Shown one piece after another: positions 35,935 through 49,959 of a stretch of 64,000 bases of DNA (positions are counted from its first letter, which is position 1; each line of letters starts with the position of its first letter). The position numbers and the translations under genes were made by a program. This DNA is from Ricinus communis (taxonomy: Eukaryota > Streptophyta > Magnoliopsida > Malpighiales > Euphorbiaceae). The stretch covers positions 9,984,501 to 10,048,500 of the forward strand of contig NC_063260.1 of assembly GCF_019578655.1 (NCBI RefSeq), read 5' to 3'. The notes below the pieces were generated by a model. The model was not told the DNA's origin and did not search any database. It worked only from the letters and a program-made list of their open reading frames with translations.

Positions 35935-36160
35935 TCCCGCATAAATCTTAATAACAAGATAATATGACAAATGTCTGAGCTAAAAGATGAATGCAAAAGC
36001 TTAATCATGAAAAATAAATCCATGCAACTAAAAAGAAAATGCAAAAGTTCAAGCTTGAGAGAGAAATTCTTTCTGCATATAACTTCTTCTCTATGCTACA
36101 CACTAGAACCTCAGGTCATTCTTTGTGCACCTTTTTTTGGCAATTGTTTTAATATGAATT
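35935..36160 (-). pseudogene. Diverged copy of the RPL7A 3' end and downstream flank
   Basis: This segment matches 46285-46478 of the RPL7A locus in the same orientation: 'aataacaagataatatgaca', 'tctgagctaaaagat.aatgcaaaa', 'gcatataacttcttctct' and 'gctacacactagaa'. The last coding bases are present in degenerate form (…KKRCTKND on the minus strand, where the true gene has KEAAQRMT). The rest of the exon is absent. It is one of four related segments in the window. Confidence 0.75.
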
Positions 36161-36179
36161 TTTGTCCATGTCTATAAAC

Positions 36180-37469
36180 ACGTGTGGAAACAAGAGTTTC
36201 AAAATGCTTGTTTTATTTAATTGAAAAATATAACATCTTGTTGCGTTTTTTAAACATAAAGCATAAAAACAGAAAGTCCCACACTTTTAGCCAAAAAAAA
36301 TCAGCATGTCTCACATGTTTTATATCAATGAGTTTTTACTATCCTAAAATGTAAATATTTAATTTTAATTTTTTTTTTTAAAAAAAAGAATATACTTTTG
36401 TAATTGAAACTACGATCTCCTCAAACATCACTCATTTATTTCATCAGTGCATATTTCCTCTCTACTAATAGCAATTGATTCAAATTTCTAACTCAAATAG
36501 TATTATGTAATCCTCTCTCAGATCAAAAGTTCTTCTGTTCAACAAAATTCAACACTTAGAGAAGTCTATTAAATAACAGATATAAGGTAAGTTTTATATT
36601 TTTAAAGTTTTCTATTACAATAATTAATGCTTCTCTTGAATCACTAATGTTCATTTGAATATGTTGTTTGGATTTTTATTATATGATTTAGAAAACTAAT
36701 AATTATGATCATTTTACATTTTTATATTCATTCATGTTGTTTGGATAATCATCTCCTGAAATGATATAGGAGATTATAAAGATGAAACTTTGAATTAGAG
36801 TCTTTGAGTATGAATCTAAAAATGATTAGGAGAAAAATTGTATCTGTATGTAAATTTATATTATTTTCGTTGAACATTTTACGTATTTATAATGAACATT
36901 ATTGATATTTAGTATGGACATTACTAAATCACTAATGTTCATTTATATATGAATGTAATCATTCATGCGGTTTGCATTATTATCTCTGGAAATGAAAAAG
37001 ATTATACTAATTTCTTTGAACATTTTATGGATTTTAAATGAACATTACTATTATTATTGTATGAACATTGTACATTTATGTAATGAACATTCATCGTACT
37101 GTAAAATGTAAAATGAACATTTATATTATGCATAATGAATATTACAGTATAACATTTTAGCATTATGATTTTTATTTTAATATAGATCATGACAAATAAA
37201 ATGCAAACAGAGCATACCCTTAAATCAAAAAAAAAAAAAGCTAGAGAAGAAGAGAATACACCACCTACAAAAAAAGCAAAAGAAAGTTGCTCCAACTGAA
37301 ACTAGTGCCACATGGAATGAACCGCTTTTAAAATATATGAGTAAACGTAATCCTACAACTCCACAAAGAGAAGAACAATATAAATAGCAAGAGAGTAATT
37401 TTTCAAATAAAAATAGAAGCATGGATGCTGTTGTTGTTGGTGAAAAGCAAAAAATATGGAAAAGAGTAT
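36180..37469. other. Region before the Ulp1-like remnant, with TGTTCATT-type motifs from about 36640
   Basis: 36180-36600 shows nothing. From about 36640 to 37150 short motifs 'aatgttcatt' and 'aatgaacatt' recur in both orientations. They continue through the following protease and transposase remnants, so this part probably belongs to MULE-B. No terminal inverted repeat was identified. Confidence 0.5.
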
Positions 37470-40400
37470 ACCAAACCAGATTTTATTACAAGAATTTGAT
37501 TGAGAGACTATCCACAAAATAAAAGGAGGTTGTTCAACAGATTGGGTTTGAAAATTTGTTGGACATAAAACTATCAGAATGTGATGCGAAACTAATTGAA
37601 TTTCTCATCGAAAATTTCAACCATTACAGATGCGTAATAGAATTGCAAAAAGGTGAGTTTGCATTGAATGAAGAAGATGTTGCGTCTACAATGAATCTTT
37701 CTCATGAAAATATAACAGTTCTTGAAGCAAGCAAGACAGTAAAAAGTGAAAAATTACAATCAACTGCTAGAAAATTGGAGATTAAGATGGAATGTGACAG
37801 CCAGAGCTCTTGTCACAAAGTAAAATGCCAAAAGAAATAATAAACATAAGAGATTATGGAGATGAATTCAAATGAGACTTCGTTGTTTTCATTGTCCCTT
37901 CTATGATAAAAGGGTTCCAAAGCAGGCAATGCAACTTCAAGATCTTGTACTCTCTCATTGAAATACATAAAATAAAATAGATTAATTGATATCGTTATAC
38001 CATCAACAGTCTGGTGCATTCTGTAGAATATTGAAAGAAGAACCCAACATCTTTCTTTTGTGGACCTATTACTTTCTTACTCGTAAAAAAAAAAATTTTA
38101 ATATTATTCATTCTCAAAAGTTAAAATGTTCAATAGTTTAAATGATATTGTTCAATAGCTTATCTTTTGTTGTGGGTTGTGATAATATTTATATTTATAA
38201 TGTTTGAATGTTCATTAACACCTCCATAAATGTTTATTAACATCTTCTATACAATATATTTTATAGTCATTTATCTATCAACAAAATATTTATTAGCTTA
38301 TCTTTTGTTGTGCTGTGATGATATTTATATTTATAATGTTTAAATTTTTATTAACACCTGCATAAATGTTCATTAACGTCTGAAATGTGCGTACACACTG
38401 TCTTTCATGTTCATTTATCTATCAAAAAAATGTTAATATCATATCTGCTTAATGTCCATTACAAATATGTTAAATGCTCATTAGTATAATAATGTATTTT
38501 CTCTGTATTATTCTTTCAATAAACAGCTATCTTATTTAGGTAAAGTAGAATTCAAAGGAAGAGATGTTGATAGAAAATTCTCAGTACTATTGAATTGAGA
38601 TAAAAAAAACTAATTTAAAAAGAGTGAAAAATGAAATAAAAGAAGGCTCTTTTGAAAAAGAAAAGGTTGTAAGAGCCTTGAAAAAATCATCAGAACAAGA
38701 AAAGATAGAAGATAATGTTGTTGTTGATGATAACATTGGTCAAAAATCAACAGAAATTGCAGATAATATCAAAAAGGTAAATGTTCATTACCTAGATTTA
38801 AGTGTTCATGTATTATAGAATAAATATTTATTAACCAAAATTTTATCCAAAGATTTTCTATGAACAAAGTTGCTACTGCATTGAAAACAATGAGAAGTGC
38901 AGTAGTAAAGTTTGGAGAAGCTATGACAGAAGCAAGAAGGATAGAACCAGAAAATGACATTCTCAATAAGACTTTCAATTCTGTTTCAGAAATGTACAAC
39001 AACTTGACAAGCTACCAAAAAGAAAAATCAACTGCTTCAAGAAATCAAGATCAAGATAATGATTTATTCAGTGATCTAGAATTTCTTAAAGCAGTAGCAG
39101 AGCTTGAAAATGCAATTTTGAAACAGACAAAAGTTGCTGACCAACCTACATTTTCATTGAAGATTACGCCAGATGAAGAGAGTAGAGATAATCAACTGAA
39201 TGAAGAAGATGTTGAAATGTTCAATAATGCAGCATTTTCTGATGTTTCATAATCTTCAGAACCAGCACAAGATCTACCATAAGCAAGAGATAATGAACCA
39301 CAAATACCAACTGTTGGAAAATAATTTGCTGAAGATGAAAAAATAATTGATGACTATGATCATTAACTTTTAGAAAGTTATTCATTAACCATCTTTGTAA
39401 TATTCATTTACTCTGTCATGAATATTTATTAATCATTTTTGTAATGTTCATCCCCTTTGTCATGAATGTTCTACATAAATTTTAAACGTTCATTAACTCT
39501 ATGTTTAATGTTCATTGTTATTTAATAAAATATTCATTAATTCTGTATAAAATATTTATAACTTTTTTTATTGATGTTCATCTATATATAATCTAGAATA
39601 GATTAAGAGTTAAAGTCGGAAATGGAAGATGTAAACAAAAGAATGAGACCAGTAAGGAAATACAAGCGCATTCCATTCAAGTTGAGGTCTCCCTTTTAGA
39701 CAAGATATAATCAAAAATTGATAGAAGTCATAGTAAGAGAGAGCTTAATATCAGAATATGCATTTATGGAAACTGATCAAAATTAAGATTAATATTTAAG
39801 TATTTAAATTTTTAAGTTATATATAGAATATCACATAATCTAACTAATTATTTATTTTATATATAGTGAATATATGTTCATATTTCAAAATAGCTAGATT
39901 TCCGTAAAGATTTCAAGAGCTTGTGTGGAGATGAACAAGTCTTAGTAAACATTCTAGATATATAGAGTGTAAGAATGAACATGGTTGAGAAAAGCATTCC
40001 AAGCACGTCTAGAAAACTCTTCTTCTCAACACAACCATATGTGAGTACATCAATAACCAAAATATTCATTAATTTAAAATATTTATCTACTGAACTGTTG
40101 TATTTTAATTTTCTCAACTATAATTGGAGAATTTAACAGAATACATGCTCAAAAATTTAATAAGATATGAACATAAAAAAAACTTTAATGAAACAATTGA
40201 TTCAGAACTGAGCTATTTACCAGAAAATACCTTGAGAGGCGGCGAACTTATAAGTAATTGTATAAATTCCTTTTAAAAAATTATAGCTTAATTTATTATA
40301 GATCCTTTACTTACATATACCTAATTTTATAAGTATTCTTTGTTGTTTTTCGTGAAAATCATTACTTCCTCATGTGCTTCAACTTCATAAAATATAAAGT

Positions 40401-40985
40401 GTAATATATAGACGGCAAGAGCCTCCCAAAGAAAGTTTTATACTTTGAAAAGTATGGACATTGCCCAAAAACAATGTAATATTCATTACTTATTAGTTTA
40501 AATATTCATAACCTATAATCAAGATATTTATAAATTATAATTAAAATGTTCATAACCTATACTGGCTATTGTATTTTCAGCATACAACATTTCAAAATTA
40601 CATGGAGAAAAAGGATCCAAAAATAGGTGAAAGGGTGAGGAACTTCTCACGGCATTTCTTGAAATTTCCATGGCAATCAACCAAAAACCAAGTTGATTGT
40701 GGCATGTATTACTTGAGGCACATGGAAACATTTAAAGGAGATCTTCCAAACTGGAATGCAAAACTGACAAGTAATGTAAATTTTCAATGTGAACATTAAT
40801 TCTTATAATTACTACAACTATTACAAATATTAATATTCTTTTCATTGATAATGTGTTATTTGCAGTTTGATGAATTAAAAGTGCTTAGAGCAAAATATTG
40901 CTCCACCATTCTCATGTCAATTTTCAACATCTACAAGAATGAAGTTTGAAAGAAGCAAAAAAGAAGTTCATTGAACGGAAGAAAA
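37470..40985 (+). pseudogene. Ulp1-like cysteine protease (transposon-associated), multi-exon, degenerate
   Basis: The coding pieces are spread over 3.5 kb with intervening non-coding DNA. The first (37500-37840) reads VQQIGFENLLDIKLSECDAK and FNHYRCVIELQKGEFALNEE, the N-terminal domain found in plant transposon-borne Ulp1 proteins. Pieces at 38624-38780 and 38860-39252 are Lys/Glu-rich and probably coiled coil (KVATALKTMRSAVVKFGEAM). At about 39635-39700 is a basic RPVRKYKRIPFKLRSPF. The catalytic part at 40590-40800 has FLKFPWQSTKNQVDCGMYYL then RHMET, where the Gln and DCG Cys match the Ulp1 active site. The His/Asp part upstream is poorly preserved. Stops interrupt several pieces. Ulp1 enzymes cleave SUMO, but nothing indicates that this copy is active. 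Confidence 0.65.
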
Positions 40986-41071
40986 ACAAAGCATAATAGC
41001 TAACATATTTCATTTTTAAGTAAATTTTAACTGTTTAGGAATATATTTCATTCTCTAGAATGAAAAAATAA

Positions 41072-42481
41072 TGAAGTCTTGGGGACCCGACTCCCATTAA
41101 AATAAATTGTTGAATATTTGAAGTGTTTTTTGGCAGGTCCTGGACCCATTTTATGGGGATAAATGTCTGTATTTTAGGGGAGATTTTGCCGAATTTTTGG
41201 TAGAATTCACTCCAGTCTAGATTTTTAGATAGTCAGTCCTAGGAATCTAGACCTAGGGTTAATTGGCAAATGTTTCAACATTATTGATTAATTATTTTTC
41301 GTGATTAGATAATCCGTCAGTTCGGCTCGCTCCATCCGAGGCATGAGAGCAGAGTGAAGAGGTCGTCAAAGCTGCGAGTTAAAGTCATATGTTTGTTTAC
41401 ATGTGTTATGCTGAGATTTTATGAAATAATTCTGATTACATGATTTAATATTTTAATTAGTTATTTTAATCGTTATTTATATAGATTTCATTTTCTGCAT
41501 TATGATTTTATTTGTTTCGTGTTGACTCGGGATGGGATGGTTGTAGAATATGGTATTTGATGAGTGCACTGGTATGAATCAGAGACAGAAAATAAAGGGG
41601 TTATAAATTTTTAAAAATGTAAATTAGGAATTACCATGGTTGAGCATTGCTCTCTGGGCTGAGTAGAGTAAGTGTGCCAGAGTAAAGGTCCATGGTCGAG
41701 CATTGCTCTCTGGGTGCCGGCTTATTTGGAAACCTAAGTGACCAGACTAGAGTTAAGGATCCTGGTCGAGCTTCGCTCTCTGGGTGCTAGTCTTATTGGA
41801 GTAAGAGAGTCGAAAGGCTAAGGGTGTTAGTGATAATTAAGTGACTGAACTGGATTTAAGGGCCCTAGTCAAGTTTTACTCTCTGGGCGCCAGTTCTGTT
41901 AGAATGAGAGAGAGTCGAGATGTTTAGTATTGGGATTAGGATTCTGCTGAGGTACTCCGTCCCGTAGTAGGTGAAAGTTATTTTTATTTAAGCATGGCAT
42001 GACACGTTTATCCTTGCATGACTTAATATTTATTTCAAATTAAATAAGTATGTTATTGAAGTATTTGCAACTGTTTTTGGATATATGATTTTAACTCACT
42101 CTTGGACTGACAGTCTCAATTTTACTGTTTTTTAAATCTGTGATTGTTAGTCTTCCCGCGGCTCTTATCTTGCAACCCGACTCCTTTATCATCGGGTGAT
42201 GTATTTGATTTGGTGTGTTTGACTTGTAAAATTTTAGATTCTCCGCAGTAGAAATAATAGACTTATCAGTTGTAATTTCATATAGTTTAGGGTCTTGCCT
42301 AATTCTACACCGAATTAAATATGTAGAATTTAATGGCTAAGATAAATTGTGACATCAGTGATGTTAGATGAGATTTAATTAAGTTAATGAGTGGTCAGGC
42401 TTACTACGGGATTTGGTGGCCTTACGTCTACCCATTCCTTAGTGCCGGTCACGGGCCTACAGATCGGTTCGTGACACTTCA
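41072..42481 (+). mobile_element. Solo LTR, 1410 bp, inserted in MULE-B
   Basis: It starts TGAAGTCTTGGGGACCCGAC and ends GTTCGTGACACTTCA, so the ends TGAAGT..ACTTCA are perfect short inverted repeats with the TG..CA signature. The flanks are AATAA (41067-41071) and AATGA (42482-42486), a 5-bp target duplication with one difference. Inside are several diverged tandem copies of a unit containing 'gagcattgctctctgggt' (about 41640-41910), a pattern I associate with the long LTRs of Ty3/gypsy chromoviruses, although that assignment is from memory of the family style. No internal coding region or second LTR is present, so it is a solo LTR left by recombination. Confidence 0.8.
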
Positions 42482-42486
42482 AATGA

Positions 42487-44540
42487 TTCATTACTATAGT
42501 TGATTGACCTACTATGCAATGTAAGTCTTCCCTATTCTCTATATATCTCCATTCTGAGACTACATTAACAAATGAATTATAAAAGTCACAATGATCAACA
42601 GTCCTAAAATAGTCTTATAGATATAGAATTATCTGTTGTCTCACTCTGCAATTATAAAACACTACCTGAAAAATAGTTTTTACTAAAAGCAGGGCACCAT
42701 TTATCTCGGAACTTATATAGCTTTTCTATCCAAGGGTTATTGTGACAACAAAATTCTGTAACCAATCTACAAACGAAAATATTAATAAACATTTTAGATA
42801 GAAACAATGTATATTTCAATATTAGATAATGAACATTAAGATAAATACTAAAAAAATAAAAGAAATAAAATTAGCATGAACATTAATCGAAATGAATATT
42901 AATTTTACAGATAATGAATATGCAGAAAAAGTATTTAATATACAATATTCAATTAAATGAACATTATATATTTGTAAAATGAACATTTTAGTGCATATGA
43001 ATGAACATAAAAAAAATTACTTACTTGGTCCAATAGAATTCAAACTCAGCCTCTATATCAGTATATTTCAATAAAAAGTTGAACAAATCTACAAACAATT
43101 TCTGACTTCTTAAGAATTTAATATCTTTCTCTGAATTTTCTCATATATGCCATATACAAAGCTTATGGCATGAGTTAGGAAATACTTGAGTAATTGCAGC
43201 AGCCATGGCAGAAGATTGGTCTGTCATTATTGTTTGTGGAAGTTTCCCTTCCATAGATCTTGAAAAAGGGTTGAAAATCCAAAAAAAAAAGACTCGATTC
43301 TCGCATTCAATAAAAACCACATCCAAACATAATATTCATACAATGATAATTCATACCTACAAAAAAATAATATCATATATTTTACTATAATAATATCAAA
43401 TGTTCATGATGACTACAACAATAAAAATGAACATTAAATATCTATAAGATATATTAAACATATGAATATTAGAGATATTAGTCATGAACATTATAAGAGA
43501 CTAGAATGAACATAATATGAAATAAAATTAATTAAAGAATGTTGGTTAATACCTACAAAATGACAACAAATCATATCATATCTATTAGTACGATATGTAG
43601 TATCATGCACTAACAGATCTCCAAACAACTCATAATCCTGTTGCATTTGTCCATTTCTCTAAAAGAAGCTGCATAATGTTGTTTAACTATCAACCTCAAA
43701 ATCAAAAAAAAAAAAAATCATTTTCATTGGATTATTTTTTCTTGAAAATTTCAATCAAAGTATTTAAATTACTACCACCAATTTGTTTATTTTTTGCAAC
43801 ACCAAATAATTATAAGCATCCCTTGCTGTAAATCCAAACAATAGTGATCCTCATGATTGGTTTTTCAATAATCTAATCCCATCAGTCACTTCAACTCCAC
43901 TTCTTTTTAAATCATTAAGATAATCAAGCTGGTTTCTTATAATTTATCTATGAGAACGGATAAGGTGGATTTTACTAGGTGGATATAGGTCATGATGCTC
44001 TTTTTGGTGTTTGCTTACAATCCATTCTCCTTCTTCATCAATATAGAACTCCATGAGAGCTTGACAACCAGTATGGATCTCAAGTTTTGAGAAACATTTA
44101 TTTTTCTTGCATACCTTTTTCTTTATACCAGCATTTGAACAAACAAAGCTTTTCATTGTTAATGATTTTCCATTTGCTCTATACTTTTGCTTACTCTTTC
44201 TCACACCAAAACCAATTCTAAATGCATAATCATTATATAAACAATAAGCTTCATCAGCAAACTCCACAGACATTCCCAATAATTCATCACCAGAAGAATT
44301 AGGTTCACAGTCAACTGTAAATAAAAATAATGAACATTATAACAGTAGTATATGAACATTATAACTCGAAAAAATGAGCATTTATGTAGCAAATAATGAA
44401 CATTCATCTTTAAAAAACTGACAAACAGTAAAATAATTTTACTTGACTTTCTATATGAATCAATACTTTCACCTGGTGATCCATCTATTGATATTATTTG
44501 TATATTGCTCATTTGTAAATTGTTCTCCATTTTTTAAAAG
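42487..44540 (-). pseudogene. FAR1-like MULE transposase, degenerate, minus strand
   Basis: From the minus-strand start near 44530, a piece at 44279-43944 is a FAR1-type DNA-binding domain: MSVEFADEAYCLYNDYAFRI, GFGVRKSKQK, FVCSNAG, TGCQALMEFY and WIVSKHQKEHHD, with the C..C..H..H zinc ligands. A later piece at 43326-43141 is part of the MULE catalytic domain: TIMTDQSSAMAAAITQVFPN then SCHKLCIWHI, where TDQ carries the second catalytic Asp. Weaker traces run to about 42500. Stops and lost segments make it inactive. FAR1/FHY3 proteins are domesticated relatives. The Ulp1 trace on the other strand and the shared motif arrays suggest one element. Confidence 0.7.
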
Positions 44541-44560
44541 CTTCTTCAATCTAACAATGA

Positions 44561-44935
44561 AAAATAGAAAAATATGTTTTCAAACTGTAATAAACAATTG
44601 CAGTAGAAAAGAAATTTTGCAAACAAAAGCTTGTCTAAAAGAAAAGGATGATTTCAACGAAGGAGGAAAAAAGAAGAAAACGGGAAGTACGAATCAAGAA
44701 AAAAAACGAGAAAAAAAAATGAAAAAATAAACAAACTGTAAATAGAAGAAGAAAATAGAAATAAAGAAGCTGCAGATGAAAATTTTTATGTTATAAGAAT
44801 ACAAAAATTAAGGAATTAAAACTTCAATTGTAGGAAAAATAATTAAGACTCCATACGTATTATAATAATTAAAACGACCCCGCATGAACTTTGGGTTCAT
44901 AAAACTATATGAATTGGAGTCCATATTATAATTTA
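44561..44935. other. A-rich anonymous DNA
   Basis: Purine-rich on the plus strand (many 'gaaaa' and 'aaagaa' runs), with no gene recognised. It lies between MULE-B and the first RPL7A-derived copy. Confidence 0.5.
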
Positions 44936-44939
44936 CACT

Positions 44940-45170
44940 ATTTTGCCAAGAGTCTCTCCTTAGCTTTGGTCTTGGTCTGAAATTTGGAGTCCAGTTCATA
45001 CTGCCACCGCCCACCCCTTGCGGTGTGCTCATCAAACTTGTCACCGAAGTTGCCCAAATTTAATGAAAAAACAAACAAGAGTGAGAATTTTTATCTTCAT
45101 CTCATGGAATGAAAATAATTGAAGAACAAATTAATGGAGTCCGTAACATTGGCTACTGTTAAATATAAAG
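44940..45170 (-). pseudogene. Copy of RPL7A last exon plus adjoining intron
   Basis: The segment matches 46480-46690 of the real gene: the complement of 'gccaagagtctctccttagc' against 'gccaagactctctccttagc', the 'cttgcggtg.gctcatcaaact' block, and then intron sequence 'aatttaatgaaaaaacaaac' and 'aagagtgagaattt'. Small insertions and deletions break the frame inside the exon. Because intron sequence is included, this is a DNA-level duplication and not a processed copy. Confidence 0.85.
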
Positions 45171-45399
45171 AAATACCATATTAGAAGAATAAATAAACAA
45201 ATAAATTAAAATAATAAAAAAATACACATAAAAATTAAAAAATAAAAAGTTGTTACTGTTATAATTATAAATTATAAATTAAAAGAGAAAAAAATTATTT
45301 CTTGTAAATTAGTATTTATAAAAAAATAATAAATGTCAGTCTTTTAATAATCATACATGACAAGTTGGTTAAACCATCCTCTTTGCTTTAGCTTGAATA

Positions 45400-46160
45400 T
45401 ATATATTAGATGCGGTCCTCTCTTAGCCTTTTGCAGGCATCCTCAAAAAGAGGAGACCATTCATGAGAAAAGACATTCTCTTTCAGAAAACTCAATAATG
45501 CAGTGGTAGCTTGTATTGGCAAATTACAATTGCTAGAGCATGAATTAACAGTAGCCGGTAGTGGTAGCTCAAATCCATCAGTTGATCCCACTGAGCGACT
45601 ACCTTCATATAAAAGGTTCCGAAAGAGGGCTTCATCTTTATGACAAACTGCATTTTCCATTTCTGTACCAAAGCCCTTCATGTCAAGAGCCTGAAATGTT
45701 TGCCTTTTGAGATCCTGTATGGTTTCAAGAAGTAAAGAACAGAGTGAGGAAAGTATATTAGAGAAGGCTGTGACTTAGTGGCAGGGTTGCTGTATCTCCA
45801 TATAGAAGAATTTAAGTTATCTAATACAGAAGCAACTATGCATACTAGGATATTCTGACATGCATTACTGTTGCAGAAAACAACCCCGGCAAAAAGAAGA
45901 AACTCTTCCAACAGCAACAATACCAGACCCTCCAAACTACCCTCAACATAAGCATGGTTGTCTGCAAATTCAAAGCCAATTCTGAACAAGCAAGTAACAC
46001 ATCTACACATGAAACAACTGCTTGCAACAGTGAGGCATCATATCCAACATATGGAATGTCCTTTATGAGAGTCCTGAGTAACTTCAAATCCTCAACCCAA
46101 AGGAAAATCTCCTGAAATAATCTGAAACTTCCATCTTCTCTGGTCTTCATCATTATTCTA
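45400..46160 (-). pseudogene. Fragment of a conserved, unidentified plant protein gene (helical, possibly ARM-like)
   Basis: On the minus strand, from about 46153, it reads REDGSFRLFQEIFLWVEDLK, LLRTLIKDIPYVGYDASLL and QAVVSCVDVLLACSE, then after a frame change AYVEGSLEGLVLLLLEEFLL, FAGVVFCNSNACQNILVCIV and ASVLDNLNSSIWRYS. After another break it reads TALLSFLKENVFSHEWSPLF then EDACKRLRED. The texture (Leu-rich amphipathic helices, no catalytic motif) suits a large helical-repeat protein, but I cannot name the family. At least two frameshifts separate the pieces, and no start or end is present. It sits between the RPL7A gene and an RPL7A-derived copy. Confidence 0.5.
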
Positions 46161-46445
46161 TGGCAAAATGCTGATCATCAACACAGCAAAGCAGGATTTA
46201 TGATCATATTAAATACCAGATAATGAATAAATTGAAGGATAAACTTAAGTGTTGCCTATAAATACTCATTTCTCCCTCCTAATCCTTAATAACAAGATAA
46301 TATGACAAGTATCTGAGCTACAAGATCAATGCAAAAACTTGTCCACAAAAAATAATCCATAATAAAAAGAAAATGCAAAATTTCAGCCTTCAGAAAAGAA
46401 ATTCTTTATGCATATAACTTCTTCTCTCTGCTACACACTAGAAGC

Positions 46446-49821
<3,376 letters not shown>

Positions 49822-49905
49822 GTGGGTAAGGAGACGTGCAGATCAAAGCCCCTCTTTGAGGAAATGGTGGGCGTGCTTGAAGTAGAAGAGCAGGAAAGCG
49901 GCACC

Positions 49906-49948
49906 TAGGGTTTTTATTTGTCATGCGAAAGCCAAGGGTACAAGCCCA
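49906..49948 (-). promoter_or_regulatory. RPL7A promoter elements: telo box and site II motif
   Basis: On the gene strand AAACCCTA (complement of 49906-49913) is the telo box, and TGGGCTT (complement of 49942-49948) is a site II element. Paired telo box and TGGGCY motifs are characteristic of plant ribosomal protein promoters and mediate growth-linked expression. The transcript probably starts near 49900, giving a leader of about 80 bases rich in pyrimidines. Confidence 0.75.
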
Positions 49949-49959
49949 AACCCCAAATT

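Larger units (their letters stand above)
36600..44560. mobile_element. MULE-B: region with convergent Ulp1-like and FAR1-like remnants and motif arrays
   Basis: A plus-strand Ulp1-like protease trace (about 37470-40985) and a minus-strand FAR1-like MULE transposase trace (about 42487-44540) converge. All non-coding parts of both are filled with TGTTCATT-type motifs, and a solo LTR sits between them. MULEs carrying an Ulp1-type gene beside a transposase are known in plants. The ends are approximate: they are taken from the limits of the motif array, because no inverted ends or target duplication were found. Confidence 0.55.

Noticed and set aside
44443..44730. Lys-rich plus-strand ORF
   Set aside because: It is low-complexity A-rich DNA, and its first part is antisense to the FAR1-like trace.
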